Source of the DNA: Zobellia galactanivorans
GTDB taxonomy: Bacteria > Bacteroidota > Bacteroidia > Flavobacteriales > Flavobacteriaceae
Direction: 5' to 3'
Assembly (NCBI RefSeq): GCF_000973105.1
Contig: NC_015844.1
Span: 2,972,501-3,036,500 of the forward strand
DNA: 64,000 nucleotides
Under the pieces are notes generated by a model. It worked only from the letters and a program-made list of their open reading frames with translations, had not been told where the DNA came from and did not search any database. Shown one piece after another: positions 20,523-29,503 of this stretch. The translations under genes and the position numbers were made by a program. The first letter of the stretch is position 1, and each line of letters starts with the position of its first letter.

Positions 20523-20554
20523 CTTGGTTCAATGCCAAAGTTTACCTATCTTTT
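20523..20554 (+). promoter_or_regulatory. Probable promoter of the glycogen synthase gene
   Basis: CTTG at 20523-20526, a 20-base spacer and TATCTTTT at 20547-20554 (seven of eight matches to TAnnTTTG). It directly abuts the eno terminator and lies 26 nt before the start codon. Confidence 0.5.
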
Positions 20555-20580
20555 TAACAAACTTCTAACCGATTTCTCCC

Positions 20581-22116
20581 ATGAATAACTTCCTTTTTGT
20601 AGCAGCCGAAAACGATGCGATTCCAAACTGTAAGGCGGGTGGTATGGGCGACGTAGTCCGCGATGTGCCAAGGCATATTTCTAAGCGGGGAGATAAGGTT
20701 CAAGTGGTGGTTCCGTCCTATTCGCGTTTGCATAAAAACGGACTCTTCAGAACCAATTTGAATTTTCAATTAAGAGGTACGGTCTATACGGCCGAATTGT
20801 ACGAGGTGGTGGGCAAAAAAGAATGTCCGAACATTGTACACTATGTTATCCATCATCCTGAAATTGAAGAAGGGGGTATTGCCCATATTTACCATGATGA
20901 CCCTACTGAACCCTTTTATACCGATTTTATCAAGTACGTCATTTTTTGTACCGCGGTTGCAGAGGCCATAAAAATGGGAGCCTTTGGAAATTTGGATGTG
21001 GTTCATATGCACGATTGGCACGCAAGTGCCCTGCTCTTCTTGAAAACTTACCATCCGAGTTACAAAGACCTGAAGAAAATGCGCTATGTGTACAGCATAC
21101 ATAACTTGGCCATACAGGGAATACGGCCCTTCTATGACAATTACGCTTCGGTGCATAATTGGTTCCCTGAGTTGCAATTGGATCATGAAGCCTTAAAAGA
21201 TCCGCGCTATGAAGACTGTATCAACCTCATGGCAGTGGGTATTCGGTTGGCCGACGCGGTCCATACCGTTTCCCCCTCATACAAAGAAGATGTCATGCTT
21301 CCGAGTGCAAGGCCCGAATTCGTAGGGGGAGAAAGCTTGGAGAAAGATTTGCAGCAAGCCAATAACGAAGGCCGTCTTTTTGGTATTCTTAACGCGTCGA
21401 ACTACAATGATATACGAAAGCAAGATAAGGGCTTCTTGTATAGAAATACCGTAAAGGCTTTGTTTAGGTGGTTGCAAGACGAATCGAAAAAATACAAAGC
21501 CGATTTTTTGGCGCACACCGGTGAAAAGATCATGCTTTATGTAGACGAAAGGCCCAAGTTTATCGTGTCTAGTGTGGCGCGCCTTACGGAACAGAAATTT
21601 TACTTCTTTAAGAGGTCGCCGGAAGCCTTCGAGGAAATGCTGGCGCGCCTGAGAAAAATAGATGGTATATTCATGCTGCTCGGTACAGGTGACCCCGGTT
21701 ATGAAGAGTTCTTTAGGGAAATGAGCTATAAACACAAAAATTTTGTTTTCACGAACGGCCAGTCGGAAGACCTGATCGATTCCATATATTTGGAAAGTGA
21801 CCTTTACTGCATGCCCAGCCTTTTCGAGCCCTGCGGTATTAGTCAAATGTTGGCCATGCGAAACGGCAATCCTTGTTTTGTGCATCATACGGGCGGCTTA
21901 AAGGATACGGTCGAACATCATGTCACCGGTTTTGCTTTTGACGGGGTTACCTATGACGAGAAGGTCAAAAATATGGTCAAGAATTTTAGTGAAGCCCTAG
22001 ACGTTTGGGAAAATGATAAGCCCAAATGGAAAAAAATCAAGGCCAATGCCAAGAAAGTCCGCTTTACTTGGGAGAAATCATTAGATGCATATTATGAAAA
22101 ACTTTACGTTTTATAA
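20581..22116 (+). CDS. Glycogen/starch synthase family glycosyltransferase (GT5-like)
   Basis: Likely transfers glucose from ADP-glucose to an alpha-1,4-glucan; 511 aa. The N-terminal substrate loop KAGGMGDVVRDVP (18-30) corresponds to the KxGG motif. HMHDWHAS, VARLTEQK (about 332-339) and EPCGISQMLAMRNGNP plus HHTGGLKDTV near 418-444 are the GT-B nucleotide-sugar signatures. The N-terminus (FVAAENDAIPNCKAGG) departs somewhat from textbook GlgA, so the exact acceptor is uncertain. No glgB or glgC lies nearby; it has its own promoter. Confidence 0.8.
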   Translation: MNNFLFVAAENDAIPNCKAGGMGDVVRDVPRHISKRGDKVQVVVPSYSRLHKNGLFRTNLNFQLRGTVYTAELYEVVGKKECPNIVHYVIHHPEIEEGGIAHIYHDDPTEPFYTDFIKYVIFCTAVAEAIKMGAFGNLDVVHMHDWHASALLFLKTYHPSYKDLKKMRYVYSIHNLAIQGIRPFYDNYASVHNWFPELQLDHEALKDPRYEDCINLMAVGIRLADAVHTVSPSYKEDVMLPSARPEFVGGESLEKDLQQANNEGRLFGILNASNYNDIRKQDKGFLYRNTVKALFRWLQDESKKYKADFLAHTGEKIMLYVDERPKFIVSSVARLTEQKFYFFKRSPEAFEEMLARLRKIDGIFMLLGTGDPGYEEFFREMSYKHKNFVFTNGQSEDLIDSIYLESDLYCMPSLFEPCGISQMLAMRNGNPCFVHHTGGLKDTVEHHVTGFAFDGVTYDEKVKNMVKNFSEALDVWENDKPKWKKIKANAKKVRFTWEKSLDAYYEKLYVL

Positions 22117-22199
22117 GTGATATGCGCCCCTATTTGGATAGAGGCAATTTATAGAATCATCAATATCATTGTTAATTATAAATTAAACGAAAAAGTGGC

Positions 22200-22231
22200 A
22201 TTGTTAAGATGTAACATTTTCCGTAAATTTA
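22200..22231 (+). promoter_or_regulatory. Promoter of citrate synthase gene
   Basis: ATTG (22200-22203), a 20-base spacer and TAAATTTA (22224-22231) are each one base from consensus. The distance to the start codon is 31 nt. Confidence 0.55.
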
Positions 22232-22262
22232 CACTCACTTCAAATTTAAGCAAAGTCAAAAA

Positions 22263-23549
22263 ATGTCAGATAAAGCTACTCTAGAGTATAACGGTAAGAA
22301 ATACGATTTTCCAGTAATAAAAGGCACAGAAGGTGAACTCGCCATAGATATCAAAACACTTCGATCGGTCACAGGAGGTATGGTCACGATCGATCCGGGT
22401 TATAAGAACACGGGTTCATGCGAGAGTTCCATTACTTTCTTGGATGGCGAAAAAGGAATTTTGAGATACCGTGGCTATTCTATCGAGGAGTTGGCAGAAA
22501 AGGCCAATTTTTTGGAAGTAGCCTATTTGTTGATTTTTGGGGCGCTTCCGAATAGGAAAGAGCTTGAAAAATTTCATGCGGACATCAAAGAAGAGTCACA
22601 TGTAGACGAGGAAATGAAGAAAATATTGGATGGTTTTCCAAAATCGGCACATCCCATGGGTGTCCTTTCTTCCTTGACGAGCGCCTTGATAGCGTTTAAT
22701 CCGTCGACGGTCGATATTTCATCGGAAAAAGATATGTACCACGCCATTGTTAGGATATTGGCCAAATTTCCGGTATTGGTAGCATGGACGCTTAGAAAGA
22801 AGAAAGGCTTGCCTTTAGATTATGGTGACGATGCATTGGGCTATGTTGAGAACATTCACAAAATGATGTTCAAAAAACCAAACCAAGTCTATCAGAAAAA
22901 TGACGTCGTAATCGATGCATTGGATAAATTGTTGATCTTACATGCCGATCATGAGCAGAACTGTTCTACCTCTACCGTACGTATTGTAGGCTCTTCCCAT
23001 GCCGGTCTTTTTGCGTCACTTTCTGCCGGGATTTCCGCTTTATGGGGACCGTTGCACGGTGGGGCCAACCAAGCTGTGCTTGAAATGTTGGAAGCAATTG
23101 AACAAGACGGTGGTGATACGAAAAAATATATGGCCAAGGCCAAGGATAAATCAGATCCATTTAGGTTAATGGGCTTTGGACACAGGGTTTACAAGAACTT
23201 TGACCCACGTGCCAAAATTATCAAAAAAGCGGCCGATGATGTCTTGGGCGATTTGGGTATCGAAGATCCTATCTTGGATATTGCCAAAGGACTTGAGAAA
23301 GAAGCCTTGGAAGATCAGTACTTCGTTGACAGAAAACTCTATCCGAACGTAGATTTCTATTCGGGTATTATCTACCGAACCTTAGGTATTCCGACCGAAA
23401 TGTTTACCGTAATGTTCGCCTTGGGCCGTTTACCTGGTTGGATTGCCCAATGGAGGGAAATGCGCCTGAGAGGGGAACCAATAGGAAGACCAAGACAGAT
23501 TTACATTGGGGAAACCGAACGCCCCTTTGTTGAAGTTGATTTAAGATAG
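22263..23549 (+). CDS. gltA: Citrate synthase (type II)
   Basis: Condenses acetyl-CoA and oxaloacetate, entry to the TCA cycle; 428 aa, the size of hexameric type II enzymes. Catalytic histidines are in SSHAGLFASLSAGISALWGPLHGGANQ and GFGHRVYKNFDPRA, and the aspartate is in VDFYSGIIYRTLGIP. The N-terminal beta region (ATLEYNGKKYDFPVIKGTEG) is typical of type II. Monocistronic by its own promoter and terminator. Confidence 0.97.
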   Translation: MSDKATLEYNGKKYDFPVIKGTEGELAIDIKTLRSVTGGMVTIDPGYKNTGSCESSITFLDGEKGILRYRGYSIEELAEKANFLEVAYLLIFGALPNRKELEKFHADIKEESHVDEEMKKILDGFPKSAHPMGVLSSLTSALIAFNPSTVDISSEKDMYHAIVRILAKFPVLVAWTLRKKKGLPLDYGDDALGYVENIHKMMFKKPNQVYQKNDVVIDALDKLLILHADHEQNCSTSTVRIVGSSHAGLFASLSAGISALWGPLHGGANQAVLEMLEAIEQDGGDTKKYMAKAKDKSDPFRLMGFGHRVYKNFDPRAKIIKKAADDVLGDLGIEDPILDIAKGLEKEALEDQYFVDRKLYPNVDFYSGIIYRTLGIPTEMFTVMFALGRLPGWIAQWREMRLRGEPIGRPRQIYIGETERPFVEVDLR

Positions 23550-23566
23550 TGCCATAAAATAATTTG

Positions 23567-23602
23567 AATGCCCTCTTTGGTAAATCTGAAGGGGGCATTT
23601 TT
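23567..23602 (+). terminator. Terminator after gltA
   Basis: AATGCCCTCTT (23567-23577) pairs with AAGGGGGCATT (23589-23599, one G-T pair) and runs into a T-rich stretch. Confidence 0.75.
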
Positions 23603-23616
23603 ATTTTCGATTATAT

Positions 23617-23646
23617 TTTGCGCAATATTCCGTTCTCTTATCTTTG
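23617..23646 (+). promoter_or_regulatory. Promoter of the DDAH-like gene
   Basis: TTTG (23617-23620), an 18-base spacer and TATCTTTG (23639-23646): both elements match consensus exactly. The start codon is only 14 nt beyond the -7 element, so the mRNA would have a leader of about 7 nt or almost none. Confidence 0.7.
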
Positions 23647-23659
23647 CCAATAAAAGTAT

Positions 23660-24574
23660 ATGTTAAAGCTTCATGTTAACGATGAGATTTCCAGGTTAAA
23701 AGTCCTGGTTCTGGGTACGGCAGAAAGTTGTGGCCCCACGCCGAAACCAGAGGAGGCCTATGATCCCAAGTCATTGGAACACATAAAGGCCGGCACCTAT
23801 CCGAAGGAAAGCGATATGGTCGCAGAAATGGAGGCGCTTGCAAAGGTGTTTGAAAAGTATGGTGTGCAGGTGTACCGCCCCGAGGTATTGCAAGACTGTA
23901 ACCAGATTTTTTCAAGGGATATCGCTTTTGTTATAGAAAACAAACTTATCATAGCCAATATTCTTCCCGATAGGGAAAAGGAGGTAGAGGCCATCCTTCA
24001 TGTTCTGGATGAAATAGATGATGCACATATCTTGCATCCACCAGAGGCGGTTCACGTTGAAGGTGGTGATGTAATGCCCTGGGGCGATTACATTTTTATA
24101 GGCACATATACCGGCAGTGATTACGCCGATTATATAACGGCAAGAACCAATAAGGCTGCGGTAGAATATATAAGCGAACAATTTCCCCATAAAAAAGTAA
24201 AGTCTTTTGAGCTTCGAAAAAGTAATACGGATGCCAAGCAAAATGCCTTGCATCTCGATTGCTGTTTTCAGCCATTGGGCAAGGGAAAGGCCATATTGCA
24301 CAAAAATGGTTTCTTGGTAGAGGAAGAGTATCAATGGTTGGTCGATTTTTTCGGAAAGGATAATATATTCGAGATTACATCTGATGAAATGTATCAAATG
24401 TTCAGCAACGTATTTTCCATTTCACCGGAAGTAGTGATTTCTGAAAAGAACTTTACCCGGCTCAATTGGTGGTTACGTGAACAGGGGTTTACGGTAGAAG
24501 AGGTTCCCTATGCTGAAATCGCCAAGCAAGAAGGGCTTTTGCGTTGCAGTACCCTGCCCTTGGTACGGGAATAA
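23660..24574 (+). CDS. Dimethylarginine dimethylaminohydrolase / amidinotransferase family protein
   Basis: Member of the guanidino-group-modifying superfamily that attacks arginine-like substrates through a covalent cysteine intermediate; 304 aa. Visible catalytic elements are EGGDV (about 134-138), the histidine in NALHLDCCFQPLG (about 195-207) and the nucleophilic cysteine C296 in LLRCSTLPL at the C-terminus. The substrate (dimethylarginine, arginine or another guanidine) cannot be fixed from sequence. The next gene, CtlX, is of the same superfamily, which suggests joint use in arginine/citrulline metabolism. Confidence 0.8.
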   Translation: MLKLHVNDEISRLKVLVLGTAESCGPTPKPEEAYDPKSLEHIKAGTYPKESDMVAEMEALAKVFEKYGVQVYRPEVLQDCNQIFSRDIAFVIENKLIIANILPDREKEVEAILHVLDEIDDAHILHPPEAVHVEGGDVMPWGDYIFIGTYTGSDYADYITARTNKAAVEYISEQFPHKKVKSFELRKSNTDAKQNALHLDCCFQPLGKGKAILHKNGFLVEEEYQWLVDFFGKDNIFEITSDEMYQMFSNVFSISPEVVISEKNFTRLNWWLREQGFTVEEVPYAEIAKQEGLLRCSTLPLVRE

Positions 24575-24647
24575 TAGGGTCTCAAGTAGTTGAATGCTTA
24601 TTTTTTATTTGGCTAAAACATATCATAATTATTTAGTTTTATACGAG

Positions 24648-24676
24648 GTTGCTCAGCTTTAAAAACACTAATTTTG
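24648..24676 (+). promoter_or_regulatory. Promoter of the ctlX-like gene
   Basis: GTTG (24648-24651), a 17-base spacer and a perfect TAATTTTG (24669-24676), 22 nt before the start codon. Confidence 0.6.
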
Positions 24677-24698
24677 CCTCAAATTAATTGAGTTTCTT

Positions 24699-25631
24699 AT
24701 GCAGGTTACGAACACTATACTAATGATCCGCCCGGTAAGTTTTAGAATGAACGAACAGACCGCCGTCAATAATTATTTTCAAGAAGATATTGATGTTCAG
24801 AATACGACGATCAATGAAAAAGCACAGCAAGAATTTGATGCTTTTGTAGAAGTACTGCGCTCAAAAGGAGTGAACGTGGTAGTTGTTGAAGATACCAAAG
24901 AACCCGATACCCCAGACTCTATATTTCCTAATAATTGGATTTCCTTTCATGCCAATGGTACTATTGGCCTGTACCCTATGTTTGCAGAGAACCGGCGTAA
25001 TGAAAGACGTGAGGATATTTTGGATATTCTAGAGGAACAAGGGTTTAAAATCGAGAACGTTGTAGATTATACATCTGCCGAAGCCGAAGGTGTTTTTTTG
25101 GAGGCCACGGGAAGCATGGCCTTAGATCGAGTGAATAATAAAGCTTATTGTGCACTATCCGAACGTGCCGATGAAGAACTTTTTATAGAATTCTGTGAAG
25201 ATTTCGAATATTCGCCAGTGATTTTTACGGCAAACCAGTCCGTTGACGGTAAAAGAATGCCCATTTACCATACCAATGTGATGATGTGTCTTGCAGAAGA
25301 TTTTTCCGTAATCTGCCTTGATACCATAGATGATAAAAAAGAACGCAAGAACGTGGTCGACCATCTAAAGCAGGATGGAAAGGAAATCATAGCCATTACC
25401 GAGCAACAGATGCACCATTTTGCAGGAAACATGCTTCAGGTTCTTGGGGCTGATGACAAACGGTATTTGGTGATGAGTTCGGCGGCTTACGAAAGTCTAG
25501 ATCAAAACCAAATCGATGCCATCGAAAAGCATTGCGATATTATCCATAGTTCATTGAAGACTATCGAGACCTGTGGCGGTGGAAGTGCCCGTTGCATGAT
25601 GGCCGAAGTTTTTCTTCCCCGTTCCAAATAG
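24699..25631 (+). CDS. ctlX: CtlX-type citrulline/arginine hydrolase (arginine deiminase-related)
   Basis: 310 aa and close to the family described as citrulline utilisation hydrolase CtlX. Diagnostic segments are TILMIRPVSFRMNEQTAVNNY at the N-terminus (about 6-26), the substrate-pocket motif PDSIFPNNWISFH (about 71-83) and the C-terminal CGGGSARCMMAEVFLP with the nucleophilic cysteine C299. It converges on the next minus-strand gene 8 nt away. The name follows family resemblance; the reaction is not proven. Confidence 0.82.
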   Translation: MQVTNTILMIRPVSFRMNEQTAVNNYFQEDIDVQNTTINEKAQQEFDAFVEVLRSKGVNVVVVEDTKEPDTPDSIFPNNWISFHANGTIGLYPMFAENRRNERREDILDILEEQGFKIENVVDYTSAEAEGVFLEATGSMALDRVNNKAYCALSERADEELFIEFCEDFEYSPVIFTANQSVDGKRMPIYHTNVMMCLAEDFSVICLDTIDDKKERKNVVDHLKQDGKEIIAITEQQMHHFAGNMLQVLGADDKRYLVMSSAAYESLDQNQIDAIEKHCDIIHSSLKTIETCGGGSARCMMAEVFLPRSK

Positions 25632-25639
25632 GGGGGCGA

Positions 25640-26893
25640 CTAATTAATTTTTCGTTTTTGAAACCATAGGTCCTCAAGGCTTAGGTTTAGGGTCAATAGG
25701 TGAAAGTTTTCTTTTATCAAGATATTCTGAATCTGCCCTTTTGAACCATAGCTGTAAGATAGGTTCATCATAGACCTTTGTCTTTGGCCAACGGGTATAC
25801 CTATACCTGCGGTAATATTGTAGCCATCAACTTTTTTTCCGTTAATGGCCAAGTAGCCATTGTCGTAATTAAAGCCGGTTTGGTAACGGATACGGTCGGC
25901 ATACTTATAGCTGCTGGGATTTTTTACGTATTCAAGGCCAATGGCGTAGATGTCTTGATCGGCGTAACTTCCAAGGCTTTCGGTTTGCCCTGTGGCGTCC
26001 CAGTAGTTTTTCTTATAATCGGCACTTACGGTAAATGACTTTAAAAGGGTTGTGCTTAGTCCGATTCCAAGTTCAAGGGGCATGTTGAAATTCGCTGACG
26101 TATCACTTGCCCCGTCTTCAACCGTAATTTCGGTACCGTCCAAGCTTTTGGTTATCGACCGTTTTATGTTGCCCTTTAAACTTGTCGGGAATTGAACGGT
26201 ACTCCCCAAGGTAAGTTGCTCCGAAATATCGAACTGCATACCAAGACCGAAACGTATACCCGAATAATTTGTGGTTTCCTCAGAACTAAAGGTGCTCTGG
26301 TTTATGGCAAAGGCTTCGGTTTCCTCAATATTCCCGAATAAAAAAGAAGCATTGGCACCCAACCTGAAATTGGGTATAATACTATAGCCTAAATTGAATT
26401 TGAGTTCACTTAACCCTCCAAGTCCGCTAACATTGCTTTCAAAGGTTTCCTCCGAACCTTCAATATTCGTCTTTATTCCCACCAAGGAATATCCCATTTC
26501 ACTATAGGGAACGAGCGATATACCTGCTCCCAAATTTTCCGCCACCCTAAAGGCGAAGGCCAAGTTTGAAAAATTCAGGGTAGTCTTTGTTTCATTGTCG
26601 GCTTTGTTGCTGTACTGGTTGTATTCTCCCTTTATTCCTACATCGTAAAAAAATGAACCTTGCGGAATCAAGGCGAAATTGGCGGGGTTGAGGTTGTTGA
26701 TTTGATTCGAAGTCTTTAGGCCTATTCCTGTATAGCCCATTCCGTTGGTGCGCCCTATGCTGGATTGGTTTATGGCGCCTAGACCGTATAAGGAATAGGG
26801 CGAACTGGTCAAACCTTCCGATTGTGCCCGTATCGAACATAGGTTGAACAAGAATATGGATATGGATATGGAAAAAAGTAAGGCTTTATTCAT
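25640..26893 (-). CDS. Outer-membrane beta-barrel protein, OmpP1/FadL-like
   Basis: About 417 aa with a signal peptide (MNKALLFSISISIFLFNLCSIRAQ) followed by alternating hydrophobic strands and an aromatic C-terminus. SSPYSLYGLGAINQSSIGRTNGMG and NQINNLNPANFALIP recall the N-terminal region of OmpP1/FadL-like transporters in Flavobacteria. It would carry hydrophobic or unknown small molecules across the outer membrane. The frame is open to 26923; starts at 26923, 26902, 26899 and 26893 are possible, and I prefer 26893 because it gives a standard signal peptide. It overlaps the 3' end of the DUF4270 gene upstream, so the two are co-translated. Confidence 0.7.
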   Translation of the reverse strand: MNKALLFSISISIFLFNLCSIRAQSEGLTSSPYSLYGLGAINQSSIGRTNGMGYTGIGLKTSNQINNLNPANFALIPQGSFFYDVGIKGEYNQYSNKADNETKTTLNFSNLAFAFRVAENLGAGISLVPYSEMGYSLVGIKTNIEGSEETFESNVSGLGGLSELKFNLGYSIIPNFRLGANASFLFGNIEETEAFAINQSTFSSEETTNYSGIRFGLGMQFDISEQLTLGSTVQFPTSLKGNIKRSITKSLDGTEITVEDGASDTSANFNMPLELGIGLSTTLLKSFTVSADYKKNYWDATGQTESLGSYADQDIYAIGLEYVKNPSSYKYADRIRYQTGFNYDNGYLAINGKKVDGYNITAGIGIPVGQRQRSMMNLSYSYGSKGQIQNILIKENFHLLTLNLSLEDLWFQKRKIN

Positions 26894-28199
26894 CTTCATC
26901 ATAGATTGCATAAGTAAGTTCAAGTGTGGTGCCTTGAGTGTTTATATCGGTGTTGAGAACAAAACGGTCCACTGTCGAATTGTAATTGCTTGGTAGAAGA
27001 ATCAAGGCATCTGATGATTCTAGGTCAGTGGACAGTAAATCTTCCAAATAACCACTTAAGGGGAGTTCGTAGTAGATGTCGTTAAATTCTTCATTGTCCC
27101 TATTTAAAATGGCCTGGGCAGCCGTACCATCGGTTGAATACAGTTGGTCGGTCAGTTCGTTGTTTTGGTCTACGATAAAGACTGACAATGTATCCCGTAA
27201 GGTCAATAGGTCGTTATACGAGCCTATTTCGGGCGTAATTCTAAGTGAGGCATCTAATAAGGTGCCCTGTCCTTGAATGTCGAATACGGATTTTATATGT
27301 GGAAACTCTAGTCGAGTGGCTATACCGATACCCGATTGTATAAAACTCAGGTTTTCGGTTTCCGAACTATAGAGGTTAACCTCTTGGTCGGTCAGGGCAT
27401 TTAAGTACTCGTTGGCTTCTTCAGTGGAAATTTGATTGAAAAACGGTAAGGGAGAGCTAAGGGTGTTAATAGTGAAGTCGGTTGAATATTGGGTTCGTTC
27501 GCTTTCTCCGGCGATGCTGTAATAGAGACGCATATTGGAGGTCAATGAAAAACCGATGATAGAACCGTCATCGCTGTCACCCGGTTGAACGCTTATACCG
27601 TAGAAGTAGTTTTTAAACTCGTCGTACGTCGTTATTTTTTTCTGTTGTAAATTATCGAAAAGTGTAGTGCCGAAGGTATCGGTGAGTTTTATTTCAAGGG
27701 TATCGGTAGATAAGGGCCTTGGGGTATAGGTCAGGAAGCCGAGGTCATCTTCATCGAAACCTATGCTGCTGGTATTGTAAAAATTAACACCATCGGCGGG
27801 TTTAAGGTTTTCGTTCAATTGTTTTATATGTATGGTGTTGACCTGTAGGGTGTCGTTATAATAGTAATCGTCAGGCTTAAGAAGAAAAGTGATGCTATCG
27901 TATACGGCATCGGTGTCGATGAAATACGAGCTAGGAATCAATTCCATAAAACTGGCGGTTTTAACGGCCCCAAAAACAGGGTCCTTATATTTACCGACAA
28001 GCATGCGGGAAGATTGTGATGTGTCTATACTATCGAATTTCATGGTCGAGAAAGCTACCGTCATCGTGTCTAATTGAATCACGCGTATATCGCTATCGGT
28101 AAAGGCATCCCCAGCTTCAAAATCCGACTGGTTCAAGGCGTCGGTGCTGCATGAAATTAGCAGAAACGAACAGATAAAAATGATTAGGACATTCTTCAT
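26886..28199 (-). CDS. DUF4270 family lipoprotein
   Basis: 437 aa from the start at 28199, which places a lipoprotein signal (MKNVLIIFICSFLLISC) at the very N-terminus; the frame extends to 28262 but the extra 21 residues have no signal features. The conserved DUF4270 N-terminal pattern GDAFTDSDIRVIQLDTMTV, then MLVGKYKDPVFG, is clear. Function unknown; expected in the outer membrane or on the surface. Co-transcribed with the downstream barrel protein, overlapping by 8 nt. Confidence 0.85.
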   Translation of the reverse strand: MKNVLIIFICSFLLISCSTDALNQSDFEAGDAFTDSDIRVIQLDTMTVAFSTMKFDSIDTSQSSRMLVGKYKDPVFGAVKTASFMELIPSSYFIDTDAVYDSITFLLKPDDYYYNDTLQVNTIHIKQLNENLKPADGVNFYNTSSIGFDEDDLGFLTYTPRPLSTDTLEIKLTDTFGTTLFDNLQQKKITTYDEFKNYFYGISVQPGDSDDGSIIGFSLTSNMRLYYSIAGESERTQYSTDFTINTLSSPLPFFNQISTEEANEYLNALTDQEVNLYSSETENLSFIQSGIGIATRLEFPHIKSVFDIQGQGTLLDASLRITPEIGSYNDLLTLRDTLSVFIVDQNNELTDQLYSTDGTAAQAILNRDNEEFNDIYYELPLSGYLEDLLSTDLESSDALILLPSNYNSTVDRFVLNTDINTQGTTLELTYAIYDEDE

Positions 28200-28217
28200 A
28201 TAAGTAGTATTTGCAGG

Positions 28218-28247
28218 TAAAAGTATTGTGCGTTGCAGTGCTTCAAA
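28218..28247 (-). promoter_or_regulatory. Promoter of the DUF4270-barrel operon
   Basis: On the minus strand, TTTG (28247-28244), an 18-base spacer and TACTTTTA (28225-28218), seven of eight matches, 18 nt from the start at 28199. It also argues against the longer reading frame starting at 28262. Confidence 0.6.
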
Positions 28248-28321
28248 ACCGCAATAGACCAACCCTCATAGTTTTATGACCAATACCTTGTTTTTAGCGA
28301 CTAAAGCCAGAATCGTTTTGG

Positions 28322-28356
28322 TCGATTAAATCGAGGTGTTCATGTGTTAAATGAAC
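28322..28356. promoter_or_regulatory. Two inverted repeats upstream of the kelch operon
   Basis: TCGATT-A-AATCGA (28322-28334) and GTTCAT-N7-ATGAAC (28338-28356) lie side by side just upstream of the kelch promoter (28374-28404). They could be operators for a dimeric regulator, perhaps the LytTR regulator of the same operon, although LytTR sites are usually direct repeats. Seen in sequence; function inferred. Confidence 0.3.
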
Positions 28357-28373
28357 GGCTTTATCTATTTCGG

Positions 28374-28404
28374 TTTCATGGGAGTAAACCGTGTTCTAGT
28401 TTTG
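28374..28404 (+). promoter_or_regulatory. Promoter of the kelch-DUF4907-LytS-LytTR operon
   Basis: TTTC (28374-28377, one mismatch), a 19-base spacer and a perfect TAGTTTTG (28397-28404), 36 nt before the start codon. Confidence 0.65.
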
Positions 28405-28439
28405 ACAAAAATTAACTGGCTAACATAATAGAAAGGCAC

Positions 28440-29438
28440 ATGAAAGGATTCAAGTACTATATAGGAACAATAACGATTTTTAGCATAATGACTTGTTCAT
28501 TGATCAGCTGCTCAAATGACGATGATGACGATGAGTATCTTGGAAACTGGGTGGGTAGGTCTGTTTTTGATGGAAGTCCACGTAGCGGCACCTCTAGTTT
28601 TACCATAGGTAATATGGGGTATACCGGGGTAGGATACGATGGCGACGATTACCTTACCTCATTTTGGTCTTACGATATGGACGGCGACTTTTGGTCTCAA
28701 AAGGCAGATTTTATCGGAAGCGCTAGAAATGCGGCCGTAGGTTTTGAGGTCGATGGAAAGGGCTATATCGGCTCGGGCTATGATGGGTTGGACGAATTGA
28801 ACGATTTTTATGCCTATGACCCGAGTTCCAACTCATGGCAAGAGATAGCTTCCTTACCGTCAACGGGAAGAAGGAGCGCCGTAGCTTTTGGAATGAACGG
28901 TTTCGGTTATTTTGGAACAGGCTTCGACGGTGATAATGATCGTAAGGATTTTTGGAAGTACGACCCTAGTACGGACTCTTGGTCGGAACTTGTTGGTTTT
29001 GGAGGAGATAAAAGACGGTCGGCTACTACCTTTACCATTGGCGATAAGGTGTATTTGGGAACAGGGGTGTCTAACGGCATCTATCTCGATGATTTTTGGG
29101 CCTTCGATGCAACAAGCGAGACTTGGACCAAAAAACTTGACCTAGACGAAGAAGATGATTACAGTATAACACGAAGTAACGCGGTAGGCTTTACCTTAAA
29201 CGGTTATGGCTACATAGCTTGTGGCACGTCTAGCGGTACTTTGGCTTCGGTTTGGCAATACGACCCCAGTACGGATGAATGGGAGCTGAAAACCGACTTT
29301 GAGGGAACGAGCAGGCAAGATGCGGTCGTTTTTTCCAACGGGAGCAAGGCCGTTGTTGGTTTGGGAAGGACCGGAAGTCTGTATTTGGATGACCTATACG
29401 AGTTTTTTCCTTTTGATGAATATGATGATGAAGACTAG
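28440..29438 (+). CDS. Six-blade kelch-repeat surface lipoprotein
   Basis: 332 aa. The lipobox at LISC places the lipidated cysteine at C24, followed by an acidic run (SNDDDDDE) like the export signal of Bacteroidetes surface lipoproteins. Six kelch-type repeats of about 45 residues follow; each has a G-Y/F-G-G/T-G element, then a DFW/DFY element and a final W (for example GKGYIGSGYDG ... DFYAYDPSSNSW). They should form one six-bladed propeller. Ligand unknown. A hairpin terminator follows, then DUF4907 and a LytS/LytTR pair, so it may be an input or output of that sensor. Confidence 0.85.
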   Translation: MKGFKYYIGTITIFSIMTCSLISCSNDDDDDEYLGNWVGRSVFDGSPRSGTSSFTIGNMGYTGVGYDGDDYLTSFWSYDMDGDFWSQKADFIGSARNAAVGFEVDGKGYIGSGYDGLDELNDFYAYDPSSNSWQEIASLPSTGRRSAVAFGMNGFGYFGTGFDGDNDRKDFWKYDPSTDSWSELVGFGGDKRRSATTFTIGDKVYLGTGVSNGIYLDDFWAFDATSETWTKKLDLDEEDDYSITRSNAVGFTLNGYGYIACGTSSGTLASVWQYDPSTDEWELKTDFEGTSRQDAVVFSNGSKAVVGLGRTGSLYLDDLYEFFPFDEYDDED

Positions 29439-29457
29439 TTATTTATTTGAGTGAGCT

Positions 29458-29492
29458 ATGGGGCAGTACTTTTGGCACTGCCCCATTTTTTA
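29458..29492 (+). terminator. Terminator or attenuator after the kelch gene
   Basis: ATGGGGCAGT (29458-29467) pairs perfectly with ACTGCCCCAT (29477-29486), followed by six T. It precedes the DUF4907 start by 11 nt, so readthrough would be needed to express the downstream genes from the kelch promoter, lowering their dose relative to kelch. Confidence 0.75.
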
Positions 29493-29503
29493 ATTGGGTT
29501 TAT

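Noticed and set aside
28200-28262. 21-residue N-terminal extension of the DUF4270 lipoprotein
   Set aside because: The extension spans the promoter at 28218-28247 and would bury the lipoprotein signal peptide.
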